The notes beneath the pieces were generated by a model. The model saw nothing but the letters and a program-made list of their open reading frames with translations, ran no database searches and was not told the origin of the DNA. A stretch of DNA of 64,000 bases, from assembly GCF_026968045.1 (NCBI RefSeq), contig NZ_JAPVBQ010000002.1, positions 980,933-1,044,932 on the forward strand, in the 5' to 3' direction. The position numbers and the translations under genes were made by a program. The DNA is from Modestobacter sp. VKM Ac-2977. Lineage in GTDB: Bacteria; Actinomycetota; Actinomycetes; Mycobacteriales; Geodermatophilaceae. Below are positions 1-7,652 of this stretch, in pieces. Position 1 is the first letter of the stretch, and the number at the start of each line of letters is the position of its first letter.

Positions 1-770
1 GCCGTGGTCTCCTCCGGTGCGCTCAGGTGCGGGCAGTGCCCGGTCGCGGACAGCTGCGTGAAGGTCGAGCCGGGGACGTGCTCGTGCACGTACCGCCCGG
101 CCGTCTCGGGCGCGATCACGTCCTCCGAGCACTGCAGCACCAGGGTGGGCACGCCGACGCCGGGCAGGTCGGCCCGGTTGTCGGAGAGGAAGGAGACCCG
201 GGCGAACTGCCGCGCCACGTCGGGGTCGGTGCGGCAGAAGCTGTTGGTCAGCTCGGCGGCCAGCTCAGGCCGGTCCGGGTTGCCCATGATCACCGGCGCC
301 ATCGCGGCCGACCAGCCCAGGTGGTTGGCGTCCAGGTTGTCCAGCAGGTCCTTGATCTGGGCCCGGGAGAAGCCCCCGACGTACTCGCCGTCGTCGACGT
401 ACCGGGCGCTGGGCCCGACCATCACCATCGCCCCGAACAGCTCGGGGGCCTGCGCGTACGCCAGCACCCCGATCATGGCGCTGACCGAGTGCCCGACGAA
501 CACCGCGTCGGTCAGCTCCAGGTCGCGCATGACCTCGACGACGTCCGCGGCGTACCCGCGCAGGCTGTTGTACTTCACCGGGTCGTAGGCCGAGAGGTCG
601 GAGTGGCCGAACCCCACGTGGTCGAAGGTGACAGCCTGGTGGTCCACCTCGAAGTCGGGGGTGACGAACCGCCACATGTTCTGGTCACAGCCGTAGCCGT
701 GCGCGAACACCATCGGCCGGCCACCGGGTCGGCCGCTCACACGGACGTCGTGCCGCGTGCGGACGCTCAT
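1..770 (-). CDS. RsbQ-like alpha/beta hydrolase (3' end cut by window)
   Basis: Alpha/beta hydrolase of the RsbQ type, running off the left edge of the window. About 256 codons are present, close to the roughly 270 of RsbQ, so little is missing. The nucleophile elbow GHSVSAMIG puts the catalytic Ser at residue 95; an acidic SEDVIAPE segment and the GHCPHLS segment supply the expected Asp and His. An FAHGYGCDQNMW oxyanion segment lies near residues 22-33. In Bacillus, RsbQ acts with the PAS-containing phosphatase RsbP to pass energy stress to sigma B; a partner would lie outside this window if it exists. The start is ATG at 770; no good ribosome binding site precedes it. A role in stress signalling is inferred from the family and from the STAS gene 5 kb away. 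Confidence 0.85.
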   Translation of the reverse strand, partial: MSVRTRHDVRVSGRPGGRPMVFAHGYGCDQNMWRFVTPDFEVDHQAVTFDHVGFGHSDLSAYDPVKYNSLRGYAADVVEVMRDLELTDAVFVGHSVSAMIGVLAYAQAPELFGAMVMVGPSARYVDDGEYVGGFSRAQIKDLLDNLDANHLGWSAAMAPVIMGNPDRPELAAELTNSFCRTDPDVARQFARVSFLSDNRADLPGVGVPTLVLQCSEDVIAPETAGRYVHEHVPGSTFTQLSATGHCPHLSAPEETT

Positions 771-821
771 GTGGACGAACCTACGCGACCGGAGCGTTCC
801 GGTACCAGCCTGCGCACCCGG

Positions 822-2099
822 TCAACCCGGCTGGACGGCGGTGAGCACCACCCCGCTGGCCGGACGTGCCGGGATGCGCCGCAGCGAGATGTCCAGGTCC
901 TGCGGCGGCAGGGTGTACCCCAGCCGGGCCAGCCGGACGGCGAGCGCCGACAGCAGCGCGACCGTGATGTCCTCACCCGGGCAGCGGTGCCCGGTGCGCG
1001 GGTCGCCGGCCCCCTGCGGGACCAGCTCCCACGGGCCGATCCGCCGGACGGCGGCACCGGCTCCCGCGCCGTCCAGGAACCGCTCGGGCCGGAAGGCATA
1101 GGGGTCGGGGAACAGCTCGGGGTCGTGGTTCTGCCCGAAGAGGTCCAGCAGCACCATGGCCCCGGCGGGCACCGTCTCCCCCTCCCACTCGACCTCCCGC
1201 GGCGACCGGCCGCCGATGAACGGGGCGAACGGGTAGTACCGGCGCACCTCGTGGGCCACGGCCGTGGCGAACGCCGGCTCGCCGGTCCGCAGCCGCTCCC
1301 GGATGGCCGGCCAGTGGTGCAGCGCGTGCGCGGTGAAGCCGACGAACCAGCAGACGGCGACGGTCGGCCGGATGACGTTGAGCACCTCCACCGCGGCCAC
1401 CCGCGGCTCCAGCAGCTCCCCGTCGGAGTCCCGGTGGCCGGCGACCACGTCGAGCACCGACCCCGCCGGCACGCTCCGCCGGCCGCTGCGCACCTCCTCG
1501 ACGATCCCGGCCAGCCACGCCTCACGCCGCTGCCGGACCCGGCGGGCACGCCAGTGCCGGGGGGCGCCGGTGGCGAAGCCGTCGACCATCGTGGTGAGGT
1601 CGCGGGCCAGCGCCGGCAGCTCCTGCTCGCTCACCGGCACCGCCGCCCAGTCACAGACGCCGCGGGTGAGCACCTCGGCGGCGGCGTCCATCAGCACGAC
1701 CTGCGGCTGCTGCGCCCAGCGCTGGGCGGCGTCGTCCCATGCGCTGGTGACCCGGTCGACCAGGTCGCCGATGCCCTCGCCCATCAGCAGGTGCACGAAC
1801 ATCGCCTTGCGCACCCGGTGGGCCTCGCCGTCGAGGGTGTGCACGGCCCCGTGACCGAAGAGCGTGCTGACCACCGGCTCGGGCAACGCGCCGCTCCGGC
1901 GCACGTTGCGCTCGTCGTAGAGGAAACGGGCGCCGCCGACCCCCATGACGCCGAGCGCCGGGCGCACCATCAACCTGGTGCGCACGGTGTCCCGACCGGC
2001 CGCGCGGCGCAGGTCGGGCAGCCAGGCGTACCCCCTGGCCAGCATCTGGATGGACTGGTCCAGCCGGGGCATGCGGATCATGGCCTGTGGCGTGCCCAC
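822..2099 (-). CDS. CYP152-family cytochrome P450 (fatty-acid peroxygenase type)
   Basis: 425-residue P450 of the CYP152 peroxygenase type, which uses H2O2 to hydroxylate or decarboxylate fatty acids without a redox partner. The heme-ligand loop GHRCPGE places the thiolate Cys at residue 373. The K-helix ExxR is E284/R287. The I helix carries NVIRPTVAVCW with Arg244-Pro245 in place of the usual acid-alcohol pair; in CYP152 enzymes this Arg binds the substrate carboxylate and supplies the acid-base function. The FGHGAVHTLDGEAH segment near residues 81-94 also matches the family. The start shown is GTG at 2099; an ATG 18 bases further in (2081) also fits the family N-terminus, and neither has a clear ribosome binding site. 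No ferredoxin or reductase gene lies nearby, consistent with a peroxygenase. Confidence 0.9.
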   Translation of the reverse strand: MGTPQAMIRMPRLDQSIQMLARGYAWLPDLRRAAGRDTVRTRLMVRPALGVMGVGGARFLYDERNVRRSGALPEPVVSTLFGHGAVHTLDGEAHRVRKAMFVHLLMGEGIGDLVDRVTSAWDDAAQRWAQQPQVVLMDAAAEVLTRGVCDWAAVPVSEQELPALARDLTTMVDGFATGAPRHWRARRVRQRREAWLAGIVEEVRSGRRSVPAGSVLDVVAGHRDSDGELLEPRVAAVEVLNVIRPTVAVCWFVGFTAHALHHWPAIRERLRTGEPAFATAVAHEVRRYYPFAPFIGGRSPREVEWEGETVPAGAMVLLDLFGQNHDPELFPDPYAFRPERFLDGAGAGAAVRRIGPWELVPQGAGDPRTGHRCPGEDITVALLSALAVRLARLGYTLPPQDLDISLRRIPARPASGVVLTAVQPG

Positions 2100-2192
2100 G
2101 TCGTGGCCGAGGAAACCGGCGGTCAGGTCACGCCCGGGGCCGGGGCCCCTCCGAGCCGGCGCCCCGTTGCGCGCGGCTGCAGGTGCTGCTGC

Positions 2193-2294
2193 TCAGTGCC
2201 GGGTGGTACCGCAGTCGGTACAGCGCTTGCGCCCGCTGGCGTTCTTGCGTCGGCAGTTCTCGCACGTCCACAGCGTGCGTTCGATCGTGCGCAT
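2193..2294 (-). CDS. 33-residue zinc-ribbon microprotein
   Basis: Very small gene of 34 codons including the stop. The protein contains CENC near residues 11-14 and CTDC at residues 25-28, a two-pair CxxC arrangement typical of a zinc ribbon (RanBP2-like knuckle), embedded in Arg/Lys-rich sequence (CRRKNASGRKRC). The start is ATG at 2294, preceded by GAGAGG about 8 bases upstream, a good ribosome binding site. A candidate -10 box (TAGCGT) lies about 80 bases upstream on the same strand. The positive charge and four cysteines suggest nucleic-acid or protein binding through one zinc ion; the function is unknown. It lies between the P450 and the membrane gene, all on the minus strand. Confidence 0.75.
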   Translation of the reverse strand: MRTIERTLWTCENCRRKNASGRKRCTDCGTTRH

Positions 2295-2375
2295 GTCCCG
2301 TTCCTCTCGCCCGGCCGGTGTCGCCCGGCCTCCCCCTGCGGGTGGGACAGGGGTCTCCCGCCCACCTCCGGACCG

Positions 2376-2381
2376 ACGCTA
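2376..2381 (-). promoter_or_regulatory. Candidate -10 box for the zinc-ribbon gene
   Basis: The minus strand reads TAGCGT here, the same -10 sequence seen at 7598 and 5942-5947. It lies about 80 bases upstream of the ATG at 2294. The matching -35 is weak (ACCTGC), so the call rests on the -10 alone. Confidence 0.35.
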
Positions 2382-2456
2382 GGTCGCTCCGGTGACGGGC
2401 AGGTGTCCGGCGCGAGACGACTGGACGGCGCGCCGCGGCGGGACGGGACGGGGTGC

Positions 2457-3098
2457 TCAGCCGGCCGAACCGCAGCCGCCGGCACCGCAGGCACAGCCAC
2501 CGCAACCGGCCGCCGGGGCCGGCGCCGGCCGGCGGGCGATCCGGGCCATGCCGACCGCCCCGGCCAGGTTGGCCAGGCCGAGGACCCCGACCGTCCCCGC
2601 GGCGAGGACGCGCGCCGTGTCCAGCAGCGCGTCGACGCCACCGAGCACGGCGACCGCCACCGCGGCGGCCGCGACCAGCACGGCACCACCGAGGGCCAGC
2701 GGACGCCGGTCGGTGGCGGCCACGGCCAGGGCCGGCAGCGCGATGACGCCGGCGGCGACGAACAGCCAGCCGGTCGCCGTCGCCGACAGCAGCGCCATCC
2801 CCATGGCGAGCGCCCCGAGCCAGACGCCGCCCGCGCCGACCAGCGCGGTCGTGCGCTCGACGGCGCCGGTGCGGGCACGGCGCAGCAACCGCACACCCTG
2901 GACGACGCCGAACAGGCCGATCGCGCCGAGCAGCAGTCGCGAACCGACCCCGGGCCAGGTCAGGGCCAGGATCCCGAGGGCGAGCAGGACGACGCCCAGC
3001 ACCACCATCCGCGGCCAGGTGGACCGGGCCTGCTCCGGGGTGGGCGGGGTGATCGGGGAGCTCCCGGCCTGCCGGCCGGCGGTCACGGCGTTCGTCAC
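2457..3098 (-). CDS. HdeD-like multi-pass membrane protein with Cys-rich tail
   Basis: 213-residue protein with about six hydrophobic helices in pairs, resembling the HdeD/DUF308 family of small membrane proteins linked to acid or general stress. The first helix (VVLGVVLLALGILALTWPGV) begins near residue 31. After the last helix and an Arg/Pro-rich linker the protein ends in a short Gly/Ala tail with four cysteines (CGGCACGAGGC), unusual for the family and possibly a metal-binding or thiol-reactive tail. The start chosen is GTG at 3098, with GGGAG nine bases upstream; the open frame extends further 5' but has no comparable ribosome binding site. Function is inferred from the family only. Confidence 0.75.
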   Translation of the reverse strand: MTNAVTAGRQAGSSPITPPTPEQARSTWPRMVVLGVVLLALGILALTWPGVGSRLLLGAIGLFGVVQGVRLLRRARTGAVERTTALVGAGGVWLGALAMGMALLSATATGWLFVAAGVIALPALAVAATDRRPLALGGAVLVAAAAVAVAVLGGVDALLDTARVLAAGTVGVLGLANLAGAVGMARIARRPAPAPAAGCGGCACGAGGCGSAG

Positions 3099-3269
3099 GC
3101 CGCCAGTCTCCCTCACCGATCGGGATCCGTCCCGCACGCACCGGGAGGGCCGGCGCTGCTCCCCGTCACCCGATGGTGTCGCGGCCCGGCGGCGCCCCGT
3201 CTGCTGTGCCACGCTGAGCGCCGCTCGCGGCGGGGCGATCGTCGAGCACACGCAGCAGGAGGAACGGTC

Positions 3270-4106
3270 ATGGGCACCTCGGGAACGGCGGCCAGAGCCG
3301 ACCAGGCAGGCAACAGCGACGCGCTGGAGAACCTGGCGCGGGTGGGGCTGATCGCCTACGGCGTCGTCCACCTGCTGCTGGCCTGGCTGTCACTGCAGCT
3401 GGCCTGGGGTGGTGACGGCGGCTCGGCCGACCAGTCGGGGGCGATGTCCACGCTGGCGGCCCAGCCTTTCGGGAAGCCGCTGCTGTGGGTGCTGGCCCTG
3501 GGCCTGCTCGCGCTGGCCGTCTGGCAGCTGGCCGAGGTGCTGCGTCACCGGGCCGGCCTGCAGGCCTCCGGCGATGCGCGGAAGGACGCGCTCGCCACGG
3601 TCGTCAAGGCGATCGCCAAGACCGTCATCTACCTGGTCCTGGCCTACACCGCGATCCGGTTCGCCACCGGTGGCGGGCAGTCCAGCTCGGGACAGGAGGA
3701 GCAGACGGTCGCCGGGGTCCTCGGCTGGCCCGGTGGCCGCTACCTCGTCGGAGCTGCGGCACTCGCGCTGCTCGGGGTGGGTGCCTACCTGGTGCACAAG
3801 GGCATCACCAAGCGGTTCCTCAAGGAGATCGAGACCGCAGAGGCCTCGGCGACCCAGCGCCGGCTGATCGAGCGGCTGGGCCAGGTGGGCTACCCGGCGA
3901 AGGGCGTCGCCCTGGCGGTCGTCGGTGGCCTCCTCGGCTGGGCAGCGATCACCTTCGACTCCGACAAGGCCGGCGGGCTCGACGACGCGATGCAGACCAT
4001 CCTGTCGGCGCCGTTCGGTCAGGCCCTCCTCACCCTGGTCGCCCTCGGCATCGCCGCGTTCGGCGTCTTCTGCCTGTTCCGCGCCCGGTTCCCCGAGCGC
4101 ACCTGA
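3270..4106 (+). CDS. DUF1206 family membrane protein (first of a tandem pair)
   Basis: 278-residue membrane protein built from three DUF1206 repeats, each a pair of helices. They open at LARVGLIAYGVVHLLLAW (near residue 19), AIAKTVIYLVLAY (mid-protein) and LGQVGYPAKGVALAVVGGLL (near residue 206). ATG at 3270 has a strong AGGAGGAA ribosome binding site. The family is common in actinobacteria; no biochemical role is established. The next gene is a paralogue 59 bases downstream on the same strand, so the two are probably co-transcribed. The C-terminus (FCLFRARFPERT) matches the paralogue's YALVRARYPDRD, which confirms frame and length. Confidence 0.85.
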   Translation: MGTSGTAARADQAGNSDALENLARVGLIAYGVVHLLLAWLSLQLAWGGDGGSADQSGAMSTLAAQPFGKPLLWVLALGLLALAVWQLAEVLRHRAGLQASGDARKDALATVVKAIAKTVIYLVLAYTAIRFATGGGQSSSGQEEQTVAGVLGWPGGRYLVGAAALALLGVGAYLVHKGITKRFLKEIETAEASATQRRLIERLGQVGYPAKGVALAVVGGLLGWAAITFDSDKAGGLDDAMQTILSAPFGQALLTLVALGIAAFGVFCLFRARFPERT

Positions 4107-4164
4107 CCGGTCAGGGCCCGCCCCTGACCGGCGGGACCCCGGCCGGTCGGGCACCATCCCCGAG

Positions 4165-5028
4165 GTGAACGCCGTTCCGCAGCGGGTGCACGACGCCGTC
4201 GCCCGGGCCCGGGAGGTGACCGACCACCCCGTCCTGGAGCACCTCGCCCGGGTGGGGCTGGTCGCCTACGGCGTGCTGCACCTGCTCATCGGCTGGCTGG
4301 CCTTCCGGATCGCCTGGTTCGTGGAGCCCGGCACCGAGGACGCCGACCAGACCGGCGCGCTGCAGGCGGTCGCCGACTCCCCCGGCGGCCAGGTGCTGCT
4401 GTGGGTCATCGGGCTGGGCCTGTTCGCCCTGTCGTTCTGGCAGGCCGGCGAGGTGCTGCGCTGGTGGGCCGGGCTGCTCCGCCCGGGGCACCGGTTGCGC
4501 ACCGGCGTCGTCTGCACCAAGTGCGCGGCAAAGACCGTCGTCTACGCGGCGCTCGGGGTCACGGCCCTCTTCTTCGCCGTCGGCGCCGGCTACCAGGCCG
4601 ACGAGCGGTTCCAGGAGATGACCGACGGCGCGATGGAGATCCCCGGCGGGTCGGCCCTGGTGGTCGCCGTGGGGCTCGGCGTGGCCGCCGTGGGCCTCTA
4701 CCAGCTGGTGCGCGGGGTGACCGGGAAGTTCATGCGGGACATCGACGGCGATGACATCCCGGCGCACTGGGAGCGCCGACTCGAGCGGCTCGGCTCGGTC
4801 GGTTACGTGGCCAAGGGGATCGCCTTCACCGTCTCCGGTGGCCTGCTGGTGTACGCGGCAGTGACCCGGGACGTGTCGACGGCGACCGGCCTGGACGGCG
4901 CGATGAACGCGATCGGTGGCGTCCCGACCGGGCGGTGGCTGCTCACCGCGGTCGCCGTCGGCTTCATGGCGTTCGGTGTGTACGCGCTGGTCCGGGCCCG
5001 CTACCCCGACCGCGACCCCGCCACCTGA
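4165..5028 (+). CDS. DUF1206 family membrane protein (second of a tandem pair)
   Basis: 287-residue paralogue of the preceding gene with the same three-repeat DUF1206 layout (LARVGLVAYGVLHLLIGW, CAAKTVVYAALGVTALFF, LGSVGYVAKGIAFTVSGG). It differs in carrying a CTKC motif just before the second repeat, a possible metal or disulfide site absent from its neighbour. GTG at 4165 is chosen because it gives an N-terminus of the same length as the paralogue; the ribosome binding site is poor, consistent with translation coupled to the upstream gene. The function is unknown. An inverted repeat at 5034-5065 follows. Confidence 0.8.
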   Translation: MNAVPQRVHDAVARAREVTDHPVLEHLARVGLVAYGVLHLLIGWLAFRIAWFVEPGTEDADQTGALQAVADSPGGQVLLWVIGLGLFALSFWQAGEVLRWWAGLLRPGHRLRTGVVCTKCAAKTVVYAALGVTALFFAVGAGYQADERFQEMTDGAMEIPGGSALVVAVGLGVAAVGLYQLVRGVTGKFMRDIDGDDIPAHWERRLERLGSVGYVAKGIAFTVSGGLLVYAAVTRDVSTATGLDGAMNAIGGVPTGRWLLTAVAVGFMAFGVYALVRARYPDRDPAT

Positions 5029-5033
5029 CCCAC

Positions 5034-5065
5034 CTGGCCACCACAATGGCCATCGTGGTGGTCAG
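5034..5065. terminator. Bidirectional terminator between the DUF1206 and GNAT genes
   Basis: Arms 5034-5044 and 5055-5065 pair over 11 bases with one G-T wobble and enclose a 10-base loop. The stem sits exactly between two convergent genes (stops at 5028 and 5075). There is no U tract, which is usual in high-GC actinobacteria. Confidence 0.65.
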
Positions 5066-5074
5066 CTCTGGTGG

Positions 5075-5470
5075 TCAGCGGAGTCGGACGAGGCCGGCGC
5101 CGGTCGGGGTGAAGCCGCACTCGTCCAGGTAGAAGCCGCGCAGGTGCTCGTCGAAGTCGACGTGCAACCACTCGCAGCCCGCCGCCTGCGCCCCGGCCAC
5201 CGCCGTCTCGACCAGCGCCCGGCCGATCCCGGCCCGGCGCCGGTCGGCCCGCACCATCGTGTCCAGCAGGAAGGCGTGCACCCCGCCGTCCCAGGCGACG
5301 TTGACGAAGCCGACCAGTTCGCCGCCCTGCACGGCGGTCACCCAGCCGAGGCTGTGCCGCTCCAGCTGGGCACCCCAGGCGTCGGCGAGCACCGGGTGCC
5401 CGAAGCCCTCGGCGTGCAGCGCGTTGACGTCGGCGTCGGTGAACGGACCGCGCCACGTGTACTCGTACAT
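5075..5470 (-). CDS. GNAT family N-acetyltransferase
   Basis: 131-residue single-domain GNAT enzyme. The acetyl-CoA pyrophosphate loop is RADRRRAGIGRALVETAV (motif A, Q/RxxGxG/A type) near residues 74-91, preceded by the beta strand HAFLLDTMV. The C-terminal FDEHLRGFYLDECGF segment is the typical motif B region. The start is ATG at 5470; a longer open frame exists upstream but begins inside unrelated sequence. It should transfer an acetyl group to an amine, but the substrate cannot be read from sequence. It is convergent with the DUF1206 pair and lies downstream of the STAS gene on the same strand, only 20 bases after it, so the two may be co-transcribed. Confidence 0.85.
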   Translation of the reverse strand: MYEYTWRGPFTDADVNALHAEGFGHPVLADAWGAQLERHSLGWVTAVQGGELVGFVNVAWDGGVHAFLLDTMVRADRRRAGIGRALVETAVAGAQAAGCEWLHVDFDEHLRGFYLDECGFTPTGAGLVRLR

Positions 5471-5490
5471 CGCGCCGTGCCCGGTGTCAG

Positions 5491-5838
5491 TCAGTCGATG
5501 ATGGTGAAGACGTCCCACAGGCCGGTGATCTGCAGCGGCCGGGCGACGGCGCGCGTGGTGCCGCACCGCATCCGCAGGTCGCGGCCACCGGCCTGAGCCG
5601 ACCGGTGTGCAGTCGCCAGGGCAGAGAGCCCGGCGGAGTCGAGGAAGGTGACCCCGCGCAGGTCCACCTCCACGGTCGTGGTCCCCGGGCGGGCGAGGAC
5701 CTCGAGGAGGCAGCCGCGCAGCCCCGGGGCGGTGGCGGAGTCGACCTCACCGCTGACGGAGACGGTGCAGCCGGCCGACGAGGTGGCGGCGTGCACGTCG
5801 ATGCGGGTGGGGTCGACGTCGACGTCGAGTGCGGTCAT
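5491..5838 (-). CDS. STAS domain anti-sigma factor antagonist
   Basis: 115-residue STAS domain protein of the SpoIIAA/RsbV type. These proteins bind an anti-sigma kinase and release a sigma factor, and are switched off by phosphorylation of a conserved Ser. The phosphorylation motif FLDSAGL is intact, with the Ser at residue 68. The N-terminal strand (CTVSVSGEVDSATAPGL) and C-terminal helix fit the fold. ATG at 5838 has GGAGG seven bases upstream. A good promoter (-35 TTGTGC, 17-base spacer, -10 TAGCGT) lies at 5942-5970. No anti-sigma kinase gene is adjacent, so its partner is encoded elsewhere. Together with the RsbQ-like gene it points to a partner-switching stress pathway. Confidence 0.9.
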   Translation of the reverse strand: MTALDVDVDPTRIDVHAATSSAGCTVSVSGEVDSATAPGLRGCLLEVLARPGTTTVEVDLRGVTFLDSAGLSALATAHRSAQAGGRDLRMRCGTTRAVARPLQITGLWDVFTIID

Positions 5839-5941
5839 TCGGACCTCCGGCGTAGCTCGCGTGACCGGCGGCGTCGGCGGCCGGTCTCGTGCGCCGAGCG
5901 ATGGTGACTCGGTCGCGGCTGGTGGTTGAACCGCACCGCGA

Positions 5942-5970
5942 ACGCTAGGGAAGAGGTCGGTTGGGCACAA
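5942..5970 (-). promoter_or_regulatory. Promoter of the STAS gene
   Basis: On the minus strand -35 is TTGTGC (5970-5965), the spacer is 17 bases and -10 is TAGCGT (5947-5942). Transcription would start near 5935, giving a leader of about 95 bases before the ATG at 5838. Confidence 0.55.
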
Positions 5971-5974
5971 GGGG

Positions 5975-6007
5975 CCCTCGGCGTGGCGCGCGCCGCCACG
6001 CCGAGGG
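5975..6007 (-). terminator. Terminator of the MetE-like gene
   Basis: Perfect 14-bp stem (5975-5988 with 5994-6007) with a 5-base loop (CGCGC). It starts 24 bases after the stop of the MetE-like gene (6031) and just upstream of the STAS promoter, separating the two units. Confidence 0.7.
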
Positions 6008-6030
6008 ACCGGTCCCACGGACCGGGCGTG

Positions 6031-7152
6031 TCAGCCCCAGACCTCCTGCGCCGTCTCCACCACCAGGGCGAGCTTCGCGATCTGCTCGTCGCGGGTCAGG
6101 GCGTTCCCCTCCACGGTCGAGGAGAAGCCGCACTGTGGCGAGAGGGCCAGCTGCTCCAGCGGCACGTGCTGCGCAGCCTCGTCGATCCGGCGCTTGAGGT
6201 CGTCCTTGCGCTCCAGCTCCGGCCGCTTGCTGGTGACCAGCCCCAGGACGACGCGCTTCCCCGGCGGCACGAACCGCAGCGGCTCGAAGCCACCGGAGCG
6301 TGCGTCGTCGTACTCCAGGAAGAAGCCGTCGACCTCCAGCCCGCCGAACAGCGCCTCGGCGACGAAGTCGTACCCGCCCTCGGCGACCCAGGAGGACCGG
6401 AAGTTGCCGCGGCACATGTGCGTGGTGACCGTCAGACCGTCAGGTCGACCGGCGAGGGCCGCGTTGATCTGCCGGATGTACCGCTCGTGCTGGTGTTCGG
6501 CGTCGCGGCCCTGGTCGGCGAGCTCCGCACGCTGCGCCGGGTCGTTGAGGTAGGCGAGGCTGGTGTCGTCGAGCTGCAGGTACGTGCACCCCTGGGCGCC
6601 GACCGCCTGCACCTGCTGGCGGTAGGCGGCCGACAGGGCGTCCCAGAAGGAGTCCTCGTCGGCGTAGACGGCCGGGTCGATCGCCGCGGCACCGCCCCGG
6701 TAGTGGACCATCGACGGCGACGGGATGGTCAGCTTCGCCGTCTGCCCGGGCTGCACCTGCGACTGCAGGAAGGCCAGGTCGGGGCCGAAGATCGGCTCGT
6801 CGATCGACAGCGGCCCGTCCACCCGCAGGCCGGCCGGGGTGAAGTCGATCGTGCCGTCGGCGTTCTTGAAGTGGACCTCGATGTTCTCGCGGACCTTGCT
6901 GATGCCGTCGATCGCGTAGATGAAGTCCATGTGCCAGGACGCCCGGCGGAACTCCCCGTCGGTGGCGGTCGCCAGGCCGACGTCGGCCTGCATGCGGACC
7001 ACGTCGGCGATCGCCTCGTCCTCGATCCCGCGCAGCTCGGCGGCGTCGATCGCCCCGGCGGCGAACCGCTCCCGGGCGTCGAGCAGCGCCGGGGGGCGCA
7101 GCAGGCTGCCGACGTGGTCGGCACGGAACGGTGGGCCGGATCGGTCGGACAT
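6031..7152 (-). CDS. MetE C-terminal-like (cobalamin-independent) methyltransferase
   Basis: 373-residue protein equivalent to the C-terminal catalytic half of cobalamin-independent methionine synthase, of the stand-alone YxjG/YxjH type. Candidate zinc ligands are visible: His245 and Cys247 in THMCRGN, Cys341 in SPQCGF, and a Glu in the FFLEYD segment near residue 280. These enzymes move a methyl group from a folate or other donor to a thiol such as homocysteine. The N-terminal (folate-binding) half of MetE is absent, as is normal for this subfamily. The start chosen is ATG at 7152 rather than an in-frame ATG 48 bases upstream, because FRADHVGSLLRP is the family N-terminus. The true methyl donor and acceptor are not known. 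Confidence 0.8.
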   Translation of the reverse strand: MSDRSGPPFRADHVGSLLRPPALLDARERFAAGAIDAAELRGIEDEAIADVVRMQADVGLATATDGEFRRASWHMDFIYAIDGISKVRENIEVHFKNADGTIDFTPAGLRVDGPLSIDEPIFGPDLAFLQSQVQPGQTAKLTIPSPSMVHYRGGAAAIDPAVYADEDSFWDALSAAYRQQVQAVGAQGCTYLQLDDTSLAYLNDPAQRAELADQGRDAEHQHERYIRQINAALAGRPDGLTVTTHMCRGNFRSSWVAEGGYDFVAEALFGGLEVDGFFLEYDDARSGGFEPLRFVPPGKRVVLGLVTSKRPELERKDDLKRRIDEAAQHVPLEQLALSPQCGFSSTVEGNALTRDEQIAKLALVVETAQEVWG

Positions 7153-7253
7153 GTCCTCAGCATGCTCGGTCCACCGGGCCCCGGCCTCTCCGAACGGCAC
7201 CGGATCGGCCCGGCCGCGCCGGGCGCACAGCCGGCAGGCGGATACTGGCCCGC

Positions 7254-7562
7254 ATGTCGAAGCGGACCGTCGTCGCCGGCACCGTCTGGGTGGCCCTCAC
7301 CGTGCTGGCCTTCGGCACCGACGTGATCCTGGGTGCCGTCGTGCTGATCTTCGGTGGCGCGGCGGTCGTCGTCGTCCAGCTGTCCAGCACCTGGTCGCAG
7401 CACCCGGACTTCGAGGCGCGCGAGGTCGCCCGCGCCCGACGGCGCAAGGTCAAGTGGGAGAAGAACGCCCCGCGCCGGGAGAAGGACGCCGCCCGCTACG
7501 CCGCCCACCAGGCGCGGCAGGCGGCCAAGGCGCGCGCCGCCCAGGACCGCACGACCTCCTGA
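7254..7562 (+). CDS. Small membrane-anchored protein, unknown function
   Basis: 102 residues. Two hydrophobic stretches (VVAGTVWVALTVLAFGTDV and ILGAVVLIFGGAAVVVVQL) span residues 5-43, followed by a strongly basic helical tail (ARRRKVKWEKNAPRREKDAARY) rich in Arg, Lys and Ala. The shape suggests a membrane hairpin with a cytoplasmic, possibly nucleic-acid- or lipid-binding tail. ATG at 7254 begins 101 bases from the divergent MetE-like start. I do not recognise a named family. Confidence 0.65.
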   Translation: MSKRTVVAGTVWVALTVLAFGTDVILGAVVLIFGGAAVVVVQLSSTWSQHPDFEAREVARARRRKVKWEKNAPRREKDAARYAAHQARQAAKARAAQDRTTS

Positions 7563-7574
7563 CCCGAAAAGCGG

Positions 7575-7603
7575 TGGACGGCGCCGGAGGCCGTCCCTAG
7601 CGT
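7575..7603 (+). promoter_or_regulatory. Promoter of the leaderless 13-residue ORF
   Basis: -35 TGGACG (7575-7580), 17-base spacer and -10 TAGCGT (7598-7603). The -10 ends seven bases before the ATG at 7611, the geometry of a leaderless transcript. Confidence 0.5.
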
Positions 7604-7610
7604 CCTCGAC

Positions 7611-7652
7611 ATGGGCGACACCTCGCTGCGGCTGCGGCTGCACACCTCCTGA
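7611..7652 (+). CDS. Candidate leaderless upstream ORF, 13 residues
   Basis: ATG to TGA encodes a 13-residue peptide rich in Leu, Arg and His (LRLRLHTS) whose codons repeat CTG-CGG. The TAGCGT -10 box ends seven bases upstream, so translation would start on the first base of the RNA. It lies 132 bases before the GTG of the next gene, the position expected of a regulatory leader peptide. It could be an attenuation leader or a chance ORF; only the promoter geometry supports it. Confidence 0.35.
   Translation: MGDTSLRLRLHTS

Noticed and set aside
27-4106. A 1359-codon open frame across the first 4 kb, plus strand
   Set aside because: It runs antisense to clear genes (hydrolase, P450, HdeD-like) and its product is Arg/Pro/Gly-rich. 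Only its last part (3270-4106) is real, as the DUF1206 gene.
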